Of a stretch of 39,652 nt of DNA, positions 1 to 7,884 are shown piece after piece (position 1 is the first letter of the stretch; every line of letters starts with the position of its first letter). Below the pieces are notes generated by a model. The model was not told the DNA's origin and searched no databases. It saw only the letters and a program-made list of their open reading frames with translations. Location of the stretch: assembly GCA_028293725.1 (NCBI GenBank), contig JAQGOE010000001.1, positions 1 through 39,652 of the forward strand. Direction: 5' to 3'. The position numbers were made by a program, and so were the translations under genes. This DNA is from Gammaproteobacteria bacterium (lineage in GTDB: Bacteria; Pseudomonadota; Gammaproteobacteria; Steroidobacterales; Steroidobacteraceae).

Positions 1-68
1 GTCGATCGACATCCCGCCAGCAAAGCAAGCGTCAGCAGCGCGGCAAGTAAGCCGGTACGGCGGAGCAT
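1..68 (-). CDS. Lipoprotein, 5' end only (runs off the window)
   Basis: Only the first 22 codons are present. They begin with ATG at 68 and read as a classic lipoprotein signal peptide: MLRR, then a hydrophobic stretch rich in Leu and Ala, ending in the lipobox Leu-Ala-Gly-Cys with Cys at about residue 20. The family rule is that this Cys is lipidated and signal peptidase II cleaves just before it. The start lies 6 bases after the stop of the M14 peptidase, so the two genes probably share a transcript. The function of the mature protein cannot be judged from this fragment. Confidence 0.7.
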   Translation of the reverse strand, partial: MLRRTGLLAALLTLALLAGCRS

Positions 69-74
69 GCAGAG

Positions 75-2948
75 CTACTTCAATGCCGCCGGCGCCAAGA
101 TCGCCCGCCAATTGATAATCGCATTCCACAACATCCGCTGATCGCCCCGATTCAGATCCCGGTGCAGCGGATTGAAATTGAACGCCACCACGTGCCCCGC
201 CCCCTGCGGCAAATCAAAAATCGCCGGGCGCCCGATCAAATTACTTTCCCCCCAAGCCTGCCCACTGATCACAAAGGGTTGGGCCATCCCGGCCTGCGCC
301 ATCCCGCCCTGCCCCGCGCCATCCCCCCACTGAAGCACCACCCCACTGGGATCAATGGGCCCGTCCAAGCAACTCGTGCAGTACGCCATCCGCAACCACC
401 GCCGCGGCGTGGCATACAACGCAAAATTCTGCCGAAACACCTGCGTGTGCGCCGGATACCCATACGCAATCGGATGATCCGGCCTCGCAAACGACACCCG
501 CAGATGCGCCCCCGGCGTCCTGGTCACCGCATCATTCGCCGCCGCTGCAGCTGCCGCCCCACCGCCCGCCGTACTACGCGGAACGCCTCCCGCCTCGCGG
601 CGGACTCCCCGCACGATGCCGCCTTCGAGTGGCAACATCGAACCATTGCCAAGCGTAATCAACAATCCACCCGAATCAACAAAACGCTGCACCTCGGCCA
701 TCCCGCTCCAACCCACGCCGCCGGTGATGTCATCGGATTCCGCCGGCGTGCCGAGACTCGGCGTGGCACGGGTTTTCTTGAACGCCATCGGCCCCCAGGC
801 CTTCGGGATTCCCTGGATCTGCTCCGCCAACTCGAGATCGACGTGACCATAAAGAAGCACGTCATACTTGTCATGCAACTTGCCGGCCCGAATATCTTCA
901 TCCCGCACGTAGATGTAGGGGATATGACGCTGGTCCAGCGAGTAGCGCAACCAGCCGATCGTGTCGGTATCCGCCCAGGGAACCCACACTCCCAGCCGTG
1001 GCACCGGAGCAGCATGACTCGCCACGTCGGGAGTGGCGCCGGCCGCCACGAAATTGAGTCCGAGCTGAGTGGCTACATCATGAACAGCGCCCGCCAGGCC
1101 GGCCTGCGCGGGCAAGATCCAGGACCCGGCGGGATAGTCGCCACCACCCATATTGAATGATCGCTCAGCAACGGACACTTTGAAGTGGGCGAGCTTGAAG
1201 CGCGCCTCCAACAGCCCCTCCTGCCCCGTGTCTTTCAACACGTATATCGTCCCAGTGCCGGAGACTTCTCCGGCGGGATGAGGCGCTGCGGTGAGCAGCG
1301 TGAGATTTGCGGCGCGCACTTGCGGGTCCGCGGTCGGAATCGCCGTGAGATGATAGTGCGCCGGCAGCTCCCAGGACACGTCGTCATACGGCTCACCCGC
1401 GTCTTTGGCAAAGAACGACGGCGTCAACAGATCAACGGCGTAGTTCCGATACGGCTGATCGAGCCGGATCACGTACGTACCCGCGGGATAAGACCCATCC
1501 TTTAGCGTCACTGGTGCTGCCGCACGGTGCACCTCGATCCCCAGCGAGATGAGCCGCGCCACCAACTGCGCAACGCGTGTGGGATCGCCCTGGTCCTCCG
1601 GAATCAGAAAGCCATACGGCGCTTCGTTCAACCCCGCCTGGTACGAATGCAGGCCTTTCAGATAGAAATTCTTCAGGAGCGTCTTGGGCTCCTGTGCAAC
1701 CCGGTCGAGAGCCGCCAGCGCGGCCGTCTCCATGTAGTTGACATTGTCGCGCGCCGACCAACGAAAACTCCCCGTCGGCGGCGCCACCGGCCGATACCAG
1801 TCGACCGTGGTCTCATCCGCGTTCAACGTATGTGTCAGTGTCTCGGCAGTGCCGTTGCCGAACGTCTCGTATCCCCGTCCCATGGCGTTGTGATTGAGCC
1901 CGATGGAATCCAGGAACAGGTGCGCGAAGTCATCGCCGAAATTCCAGGTCCACACCCCGGGCATACCAAGACCCGTAAGTGTCTGCACCTCGTGGAAGCT
2001 GAGCTCGAGTCGCTCACTGTAGGACAGAGGATCGATGTGCTCGTTGACGGGGCCGGTGCCATTCCACGTCAGCAGCAGCGCCTCGCTTTCATGCAGGTCA
2101 TGCACAGCGATCGGATGCCACTCATACAACATCCGGTAAACGGCTTTCGTCGTCTCATGCACCTGTTGATGCGCATCGCGGTTGATGTCGACGAACGCAT
2201 ACTTCGACCAGTACGGCGGCGCCTGGCGCGGCAGATTCTCCAGGACCGTCTTGCCTTTCAGGTAACGATAGAACCACTCCACCTGTTTGTCGCGTCCATC
2301 CGGGTTGGACACTGGATTGATGAGGACGATGAGATTCTCGCGGATGCGGCGGATCTGTGGCTGCTCGGAGGTCGCCAGCCGATAAGCCAACTCCAGCACG
2401 GTCTCCGTCGAGCCCGTCTCGTCGGAGTGCAACGCGGCGTTGAAGTAGTAGACCGGCCGCCCGGCCGCCACGAGTTGCTCCGCCGCGGCAGGATCGGCCT
2501 TGCGGGGATCGGCGAGTGTTGCCGTGATTGCCTTTAATTTATCGAGTTGCTGAATCCCGGCCTCATCCGCGATAGCCAGCAGGATGATGTCGCGCCCTTC
2601 CTCCGAGCGTCCGATGGTAAAAACCTTCACCCGCGGCGAAGAAGCCGCAAGTGCCCGACTGTAGGCATACGCCGCGGACGAGTCGACGAGTTCCCCCGGC
2701 GCTCCGGGAATCCGGTGCAGAAAGGCGCGCGGCGAGACGACAGTCGCCGACGCCGGAAGATAAGAAACCCAAGGCGAAAGGAAGCGGGTCTCCGTGGTAG
2801 CTCGCGCGATTTCTTCAACCGATCCGGCCTCGGGCGTGTCAGGCCCAGCCGCCTGCGCACGCAGTAGCGTGGGCCATAGCATCACTGGCGACAGCAGCAC
2901 TGGCGACAGTAGCAGCGGAGTCAGGATGCGCAGCAACCGGGTCAGCAT
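75..2948 (-). CDS. Exported M14-family zinc carboxypeptidase-like protein
   Basis: This 957-residue protein is predicted to be a secreted or periplasmic metallopeptidase. A signal peptide (positive MLTRLLR, hydrophobic core, cut near residues 30-35 after LRAQA) is followed by an M14 domain. The zinc motif HxxE is H174-SD-E177, NPDGR holds R219 of the substrate-binding type, and a third likely zinc ligand is H283 in AVHDLHE. The long C-terminal half resembles the extra domain of large M14 proteins of about 900-1000 residues and has a Gly/Ala-rich stretch. The frame stays open upstream to 3623, but the start at 2948 is chosen because AAGGA lies 8 bases before it and the signal peptide begins there; a longer form would overlap the divergent gene. 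The catalytic Glu near the domain end was not assigned with certainty, so activity is inferred. The substrate is unknown. Confidence 0.87.
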   Translation of the reverse strand: MLTRLLRILTPLLLSPVLLSPVMLWPTLLRAQAAGPDTPEAGSVEEIARATTETRFLSPWVSYLPASATVVSPRAFLHRIPGAPGELVDSSAAYAYSRALAASSPRVKVFTIGRSEEGRDIILLAIADEAGIQQLDKLKAITATLADPRKADPAAAEQLVAAGRPVYYFNAALHSDETGSTETVLELAYRLATSEQPQIRRIRENLIVLINPVSNPDGRDKQVEWFYRYLKGKTVLENLPRQAPPYWSKYAFVDINRDAHQQVHETTKAVYRMLYEWHPIAVHDLHESEALLLTWNGTGPVNEHIDPLSYSERLELSFHEVQTLTGLGMPGVWTWNFGDDFAHLFLDSIGLNHNAMGRGYETFGNGTAETLTHTLNADETTVDWYRPVAPPTGSFRWSARDNVNYMETAALAALDRVAQEPKTLLKNFYLKGLHSYQAGLNEAPYGFLIPEDQGDPTRVAQLVARLISLGIEVHRAAAPVTLKDGSYPAGTYVIRLDQPYRNYAVDLLTPSFFAKDAGEPYDDVSWELPAHYHLTAIPTADPQVRAANLTLLTAAPHPAGEVSGTGTIYVLKDTGQEGLLEARFKLAHFKVSVAERSFNMGGGDYPAGSWILPAQAGLAGAVHDVATQLGLNFVAAGATPDVASHAAPVPRLGVWVPWADTDTIGWLRYSLDQRHIPYIYVRDEDIRAGKLHDKYDVLLYGHVDLELAEQIQGIPKAWGPMAFKKTRATPSLGTPAESDDITGGVGWSGMAEVQRFVDSGGLLITLGNGSMLPLEGGIVRGVRREAGGVPRSTAGGGAAAAAAANDAVTRTPGAHLRVSFARPDHPIAYGYPAHTQVFRQNFALYATPRRWLRMAYCTSCLDGPIDPSGVVLQWGDGAGQGGMAQAGMAQPFVISGQAWGESNLIGRPAIFDLPQGAGHVVAFNFNPLHRDLNRGDQRMLWNAIINWRAILAPAALK

Positions 2949-2976
2949 GAAGTTTTCCTTGTAAGTAGCGGAGGTT

Positions 2977-3050
2977 GCGGTCGGTGCAGAACGTTGTGGC
3001 CAGCGCCGATGTCGCGGTCGGCGCAAAACATCGTGGCCCGTGGCGATGTC
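2977..3050. repeat. Two tandem copies of a 37-bp imperfect repeat
   Basis: Copy 1 (2977-3013) and copy 2 (3014-3050) both start GCGGTCGG and end CGATGTC, and match at about 30 of 37 positions by eye. They lie in the 276-bp gap between the divergent M14 peptidase and flavoprotein genes. No credible gene occupies this gap. The role is unknown; the repeat sits upstream of both genes. Confidence 0.7.
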
Positions 3051-3165
3051 GCCGCCGGTCGCGACTGTCGCTGCGCGCCGCATCGTTACATTGCACCCGG
3101 TGCGCCGGCAAGCCCGGCCGCCCATCCCTCGCCCGCCGCTATTGGACGACCGCTCAATTATTTTC

Positions 3166-3193
3166 TGGCGCTTCGGCGCCACCGGGATATACA
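3166..3193 (+). promoter_or_regulatory. UUCG-type hairpin and candidate -10 upstream of the flavoprotein operon
   Basis: TGGCGC-TTCG-GCGCCA (3166-3181) is a perfect 6-bp stem with a TTCG loop. It is followed by TATACA (3188-3193), a possible -10 about 30 bases before the flavoprotein start. No good -35 is visible. There is no T-run after the stem on either strand, so it is not an intrinsic terminator. It could be an operator for the BetI-like regulator or an RNA hairpin. Confidence 0.35.
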
Positions 3194-3224
3194 CTCGGGC
3201 AAAACAGGCACGCGGTACTTTTAA

Positions 3225-5333
3225 ATGTCTCGCAATCCGCGCTACGACATTCTGTTCGAGCCCGTAAAAATCGGCCCGGTGACCGCGCGCAACCGGTTCT
3301 ATGGCGTGCCGCACGCCAGCGGCATGACGAATACGATGCCACGCATGCGTGCCGCCTTTCGCGGGATGAAGGCTGAAGGGGGCTGGGGCGTCGTGTGCTC
3401 GGGTTACGTTTCCATCGACCCCAGCTCCGATGACGCGCCCCTCCCTTACGCGACACTTTGGGACGATGACGACATCCGCTCCCACGCACTGATGACGGAC
3501 GCCGTGCACCAACACGGCGCGCTCGCCGGTGTGGAGCTCTGGCATGGGGGCGGCTCTGTCCATAACCGTACGAACCGCGTGCCGTCGATGTCGCCCTCGG
3601 GCATCTCGTGGATGGCGACCCATGTCGGTTTCATGAGCAACCTACGCTCACGCGTGATGGATGCCGCGGACATTCGCAACGTCATTCGCTGGCAGGCAGA
3701 TGCCGCCAGAAGAGCACGCACGGCCGGTTTCGACATCGTGTACGTCTATGCCGGCATGGGCTACCTGCCCTACGAATTTCTCCTTCCCGAGTGGAATCAT
3801 CGAACCGATGCCTACGGCGGCTCCGTCCGCAACCGCGTTCGGATCGTCCGGGAAATGCTCGAGGCCACTCATGACGCGGTGGGCGGCAAGTGCGCCGTCG
3901 CGCTGCGCATCAGTTTGGAAGAGCTGCGCGCGAAACCCAGCGAGAACGCAGCCTCCGAAGCGCATGAGGTCGTCGAACTATTGGCTGACGTACCGGACCT
4001 GTGGGACGTCAAAATGGACTCCTCCCCGACCGACTGTGCGCCATCACGGTTCACCGCGGAGGGCAGTCACGAACCCACCATCGATTTCGTCAAAAAGATC
4101 ACCTCGAAGCCCGTAGTGGGGGTAGGACGGTTCACTTCGCCCGACACCATGGCCGGACAAATCCGGCGTGGCGTCCTGGATCTCATCGGAGCGGCCCGGC
4201 CGTCGATCGCCGACCCCTTTCTGCCGAGCAAGATTGACGCCGGCCGCGAGCAGGACATCCGGGAATGCATCGGCTGCAACATCTGCATCTCGAGCTGGCA
4301 CGACAGTGTCCCCGTACGCTGCACGCAGAATCCGACCATAGGCGAAGAATGGCGCCGCGAGTGGCACCCCGAGCGAGTCGCGCCGGCGGGCAGCTCATCG
4401 TCAGTGCTCATTGTTGGCGGCGGGCCCTCCGGCCTCGAGTGCGCCTTGACGCTCGCCCGCCGCGGCTACGAAGTCACACTCGCGGAAGCCGCGGACGACA
4501 TCGGTGGACGGTTGCGTTTTGAAACACGGTTGCCGGGACTCTCATCCTGGGGCCGGGTGCTCGATTGGCGCCGCGGCCAGCTCGAAAAGCTGCCAAACTT
4601 CAATCTCTATCGTGGCAATCGCCTGTCCGCCGACGAGATCCTGGAGTTGGGGAATACCCACGTCGTGATCGCCACGGGCGCCCACTGGTCTCGCATGTTG
4701 TATTCGCCGCTGGAAATTCCCGTCGGCACGCTTGAAGGACCGAACGTACATACCCCCGATGACGTCGCGGCAGGTGTCCATCTGGAAGACCCCGTCGTGG
4801 TCTTCGATTTCGACAACTACTATATGGGCAGCGCTGTGGCCGAGTATGTTGCGAAACGTGGCCACCGGGTGTCGTATGTAACACCGGCCGGCCATGCGTC
4901 CGCCTGGACCATCATGAGCAACGAACAGCCACAGGTCCATCGCGCGCTCGCCGACTGCGGGATAACGCTTCACACGTTATCGCGGGTGACGGGATTCAAA
5001 GGGTCCGGCCTACCGCAGTCCCGCCCTACGTCCGGTGTGTTGACCCTGGCGAGCCAGTTCACGGACAAAGAAACGCACTTGGCGTGCGGCTCCCTGATCA
5101 TCGTCGGCGCCCGTTTCCCGAACGACGCGCTTTATCACGCTCTCATCGGACGACCCGACGATCTCGCGAACGCCGGGATCGCATCCGTGACGAGAGTCGG
5201 CGATGCTCTCGCGCCCGGCGCTATAGTCCATGCGGTCTACAGCGGGCATCGCTACGCCAGAGAGCTCGATGCGGACCCACAAACACTGACCCTGCGTCGG
5301 GACACACCCCTTCGCGGCGCGCCCCGTGAATAA
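3225..5333 (+). CDS. Trimethylamine-dehydrogenase-like FMN/4Fe-4S flavoprotein (OYE family)
   Basis: This 702-residue protein has the full layout of trimethylamine/dimethylamine dehydrogenases and related N-demethylases. An N-terminal Old Yellow Enzyme barrel carries VKIGPVTARNRF at about residues 15-25. A 4Fe-4S cluster motif has Cys at 348, 351, 354 and 366. A C-terminal nucleotide-binding domain starts at VLIVGGGPSG. Against my recalled TMADH sequence, several positions differ: the flavin-linking Cys is Ala31 (PHASG), the catalytic His of YGAH is Met (YAGM), and one cage Trp appears to be Ser. The cage Tyr, the other Trp (CISSW) and the catalytic Asp are kept. FMN is therefore probably not covalently bound and the substrate is not trimethylamine. 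It is followed 18 bases later by a Rieske oxygenase, recalling the betaine demethylation pairs GbcA/Dgc and Stc2/StcD. The substrate is unproven. Confidence 0.85.
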   Translation: MSRNPRYDILFEPVKIGPVTARNRFYGVPHASGMTNTMPRMRAAFRGMKAEGGWGVVCSGYVSIDPSSDDAPLPYATLWDDDDIRSHALMTDAVHQHGALAGVELWHGGGSVHNRTNRVPSMSPSGISWMATHVGFMSNLRSRVMDAADIRNVIRWQADAARRARTAGFDIVYVYAGMGYLPYEFLLPEWNHRTDAYGGSVRNRVRIVREMLEATHDAVGGKCAVALRISLEELRAKPSENAASEAHEVVELLADVPDLWDVKMDSSPTDCAPSRFTAEGSHEPTIDFVKKITSKPVVGVGRFTSPDTMAGQIRRGVLDLIGAARPSIADPFLPSKIDAGREQDIRECIGCNICISSWHDSVPVRCTQNPTIGEEWRREWHPERVAPAGSSSSVLIVGGGPSGLECALTLARRGYEVTLAEAADDIGGRLRFETRLPGLSSWGRVLDWRRGQLEKLPNFNLYRGNRLSADEILELGNTHVVIATGAHWSRMLYSPLEIPVGTLEGPNVHTPDDVAAGVHLEDPVVVFDFDNYYMGSAVAEYVAKRGHRVSYVTPAGHASAWTIMSNEQPQVHRALADCGITLHTLSRVTGFKGSGLPQSRPTSGVLTLASQFTDKETHLACGSLIIVGARFPNDALYHALIGRPDDLANAGIASVTRVGDALAPGAIVHAVYSGHRYARELDADPQTLTLRRDTPLRGAPRE

Positions 5334-5351
5334 ACAACAGCGCGCGCACCC

Positions 5352-6551
5352 ATGACCGGTTATGTATTACCGCCCCCCGTGGCTGGCCTGGAGCCGACGC
5401 TACCCTCCAGTTGGTATCGCTCGGAGAAGATATTCGGTCTCGAGAAAGAGCGAATTTTCTTCCGCGAATGGCTCTGCGTGGGCCGCGAGGAAGAGGTGCC
5501 CTCGCCCGGCTCACATCGGGTGTTAGACATACTCGGCGAAAGCGTCATCCTCGTGCGTAACCGGAAAGACCAACTGCGTGCGTTCTACAACGTCTGCCGT
5601 CACCGCGGCTCGCGACTCTGCCGTACCGACGGTGGCATCACCGCCAGCCGCATCGTCTGCCCCTACCACCAATGGACGTACGACCTCGACGGCCACCTCC
5701 TCGCAGCCCCCTACCTGACCACCGAGCCCGGCTTCGACAAATCCCTCTTCAGCCTATACCCCATCGGTGTGGAAACCTGGGGCGGCTTCGTGTTCCTCAA
5801 CCTGACACCCGCCAACGCCAAACCCTTCCTCGAACAGGTTACCGGTATACCCGAGCGCACGCGCCGCTACCCCTTGAGCGAGCTGCGCATCGGCCACACG
5901 ATCGAGTACCAGGTCGCCGCGAACTGGAAAGTCCTCTGCGAGAACTATAACGAGTGCTATCACTGCGCCGGCGTCCACCCCGAGTTGTGCGCCATCGTCC
6001 CGGCATTCAGAGACCGCGGCGGCTCGAACCTCGACTGGGAGCGCGGCATACCTCACCGTGAAGGCGCCTATACCTTCACGAAATCCGGCACGACACGCCG
6101 CCGCGCCTTTCCAACACTCAACGAAGACGAGCAGGTGCGTCACAAAGGCGAGCTCCTGTATCCCAACCTCTTCGTGAGTCTCGCCTGCGATCACGTGGCG
6201 GTCTTCATTCTGCGGCCCCGCTCTCCGGGCCGGACCGACATCACCTGCCATTTCCTGTTCGAGCCCTTCGAGCTCCAGAAACCGGACTTCGACCCGTCCG
6301 ACACCGTCGAATTCTGGGACGTGGTGAACCGGCAGGACTGGGTCATCTGCGAGAGGGTGCAGGAAGGCATTTCCTCCCGGGTACACGAGCGCGGGTACTA
6401 CGCTCCCATGGAGGATTTCAACCTCGACATCCGCCGTTATGTTCTCGACCGGATCGGCGACTCGGTCCCCGCTGGGGATTCCCTCGCTGGCCGCTCGGTC
6501 GCCCCCGCTGGGGATTCCCTCGCTGGCCGCTCGGTCGCCGATTCCTTGTGA
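5352..6551 (+). CDS. Rieske oxygenase alpha subunit, quaternary-amine demethylase-like
   Basis: This 399-residue protein is the terminal oxygenase of a ring-hydroxylating-type system. The Rieske 2Fe-2S motif is C82-R-H84 with C103-P-Y-H106. The mononuclear iron site is E201-x2-H204-x4-H209, and D323 in FWDVVN is the likely third ligand. A Glu rather than Asp before the iron histidines is, from memory, a feature of carnitine (CntA) and betaine-type oxygenases. That fits the TMADH-like neighbour and suggests oxidative N-demethylation of a quaternary amine. No reductase component (ferredoxin/FAD type) is seen in the window, so electrons must come from elsewhere. The C terminus carries a perfect duplicated 12-residue segment not expected in the family. 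The stop codon overlaps the GTG start of the next gene (GTGA), suggesting coupling. Confidence 0.87.
   Translation: MTGYVLPPPVAGLEPTLPSSWYRSEKIFGLEKERIFFREWLCVGREEEVPSPGSHRVLDILGESVILVRNRKDQLRAFYNVCRHRGSRLCRTDGGITASRIVCPYHQWTYDLDGHLLAAPYLTTEPGFDKSLFSLYPIGVETWGGFVFLNLTPANAKPFLEQVTGIPERTRRYPLSELRIGHTIEYQVAANWKVLCENYNECYHCAGVHPELCAIVPAFRDRGGSNLDWERGIPHREGAYTFTKSGTTRRRAFPTLNEDEQVRHKGELLYPNLFVSLACDHVAVFILRPRSPGRTDITCHFLFEPFELQKPDFDPSDTVEFWDVVNRQDWVICERVQEGISSRVHERGYYAPMEDFNLDIRRYVLDRIGDSVPAGDSLAGRSVAPAGDSLAGRSVADSL
6468..6539 (+). repeat. Perfect 36-bp tandem duplication at the Rieske C terminus
   Basis: Two identical 36-bp units (6468-6503 and 6504-6539) each encode PAGDSLAGRSVA, followed by a partial echo (DSL) and the stop. 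Without them the protein would end near residue 372. The unit length is a multiple of three, so the frame is kept. Confidence 0.9.
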
Positions 6552-7864
6552 CGGCAACGCCTTCCGACATCACCTCTGTCGCGCCTCGGCGCACGCGTGT
6601 TCGCTGGAAGATTTTCACACTGCTGTTCTCGTTCGGCCTGATGGCCTATGTGCAGCAGCGCAGCCTCGCGGTTGCCAGCTACCAGATGATGCCGTCGCTG
6701 AACCTCAGTCAGATGCAGATCGGGTGGCTCGAGTGGGCCTTTCTGCTCGGCTACGCGGCGCTTCAGTTCCCCGGCGGAGTGTTAGGGCAACGACTCGGCG
6801 CCCGCACCACCTACGTCCTGATCGGACTGCTCTCATTTATCTGCACAGTGACGACACCTCTGGCGCCGGTGGTTTTGACTGGCACAGCACTCTTCGCGGT
6901 GCTTCTCGGCGTGCAACTGCTACTCGGCCTGGCACAAAGTCCCATCTTCCCGGTGACCGCCGGTGTGGTCGAAGCCTGGTTCAAACCCGATCAGTGGTCG
7001 TTGGTGCAGGGGTTGTTGAGCCTGGGCCTAGGGCTCGGAGCAGCCGTCGCGCCACCCGCCGTCGCCTGGCTCATGTCCTCCTTCGGCTGGCAAAGAGCGC
7101 TTGCCTGGACGACGCTGCCCGCTCTCCTGTTGACTGCCGTGTGGGCCTGGTACGCACGTAACACTCCGGCCGAGCACCCCGCCGTCAGCCCCGAGGAGTT
7201 GTCTGAGCTCGACACCCGCTCGGCGAGCAACGTTGACTGTACGATCTCCTGGCGTCGCCTGTCGGCACTGCTCAAAAGCCGCGACCTCCTCGCGCTGACA
7301 GTGTCCTATGGGTGCATGAACTACGTGTACTACCTGCTGGGCAACTGGTGTTTTCTGTATCTGGTCCAGGAGCGGCATTTCACCGTGCTCGAGGGAGGCT
7401 GGCTGGCCGCCACGCCACCGCTGGCTTCCGCGCTCGGCGCGGGAATCGGGGGGAAGCTCGGAAGCGTTTTCAGTGTCCGTTACGGGACACGGCGAGGGTT
7501 GCACATCATCCCCTTCATCTCCCTGCCTGCCGCCGGCATCCTGCTGCTTGTCGCCGTCCATGCCGCCAACGCTTATTTCGCCGTCGGTGCTCTGGCGCTT
7601 TGCTTTGCGTTCGTGGAACTAAACGAAGGGCCCTACTGGGCAGCCGTCATGCACGTCGCCCGTGGCGATACCATGTCCGCGTCGGGGCTTCTCAACACCG
7701 GAGGCAACATCGGCGGCCTCATCGCCACACCGATTGTCGCCTATCTCTCGGGACAACATTCCTGGACAGCGGCGTTTGTAGTGGGAAGCGGTTTCGCGTT
7801 CGCGAGTGCGGCCACGTGGCTTCTGGTGGACCCCACTCGGCATCTGGATAGCGTTCGGGCCTGA
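6548..7864 (+). CDS. Major facilitator superfamily transporter
   Basis: This 438-residue polytopic inner-membrane protein has about 12 hydrophobic segments. The N-terminal half shows the usual MFS pattern with a motif-A-like loop (GGVLGQRLGARTTY, about residues 77-90) between segments 2 and 3. It looks most like the anion:cation symporter branch, whose members carry organic acids, but substrate cannot be read from sequence. The start is a GTG overlapping the Rieske stop, so it is coupled to catabolic genes and probably imports their substrate. There is no lipoprotein or periplasmic binding partner. Alternatives are export of a product or of a sulfated compound. Confidence 0.85.
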   Translation: MTATPSDITSVAPRRTRVRWKIFTLLFSFGLMAYVQQRSLAVASYQMMPSLNLSQMQIGWLEWAFLLGYAALQFPGGVLGQRLGARTTYVLIGLLSFICTVTTPLAPVVLTGTALFAVLLGVQLLLGLAQSPIFPVTAGVVEAWFKPDQWSLVQGLLSLGLGLGAAVAPPAVAWLMSSFGWQRALAWTTLPALLLTAVWAWYARNTPAEHPAVSPEELSELDTRSASNVDCTISWRRLSALLKSRDLLALTVSYGCMNYVYYLLGNWCFLYLVQERHFTVLEGGWLAATPPLASALGAGIGGKLGSVFSVRYGTRRGLHIIPFISLPAAGILLLVAVHAANAYFAVGALALCFAFVELNEGPYWAAVMHVARGDTMSASGLLNTGGNIGGLIATPIVAYLSGQHSWTAAFVVGSGFAFASAATWLLVDPTRHLDSVRA

Positions 7865-7884
7865 AGTCGCGCTACGCTTGGCTG

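Noticed and set aside
162..1160. Long plus-strand open frame opposite the M14 peptidase
   Set aside because: The minus-strand frame has a signal peptide, zinc motifs and a ribosome site; the opposite frame is Arg/Pro/His-rich with no recognisable domain, typical of GC-rich antisense frames.
3166..3181. Intrinsic terminator at the TTCG hairpin
   Set aside because: The stem is good but no T-run follows on either strand.
2949..3623. N-terminal extension of the M14 peptidase
   Set aside because: It would overlap the divergent flavoprotein gene, lacks conserved sequence and precedes a clear signal peptide with its own ribosome site.
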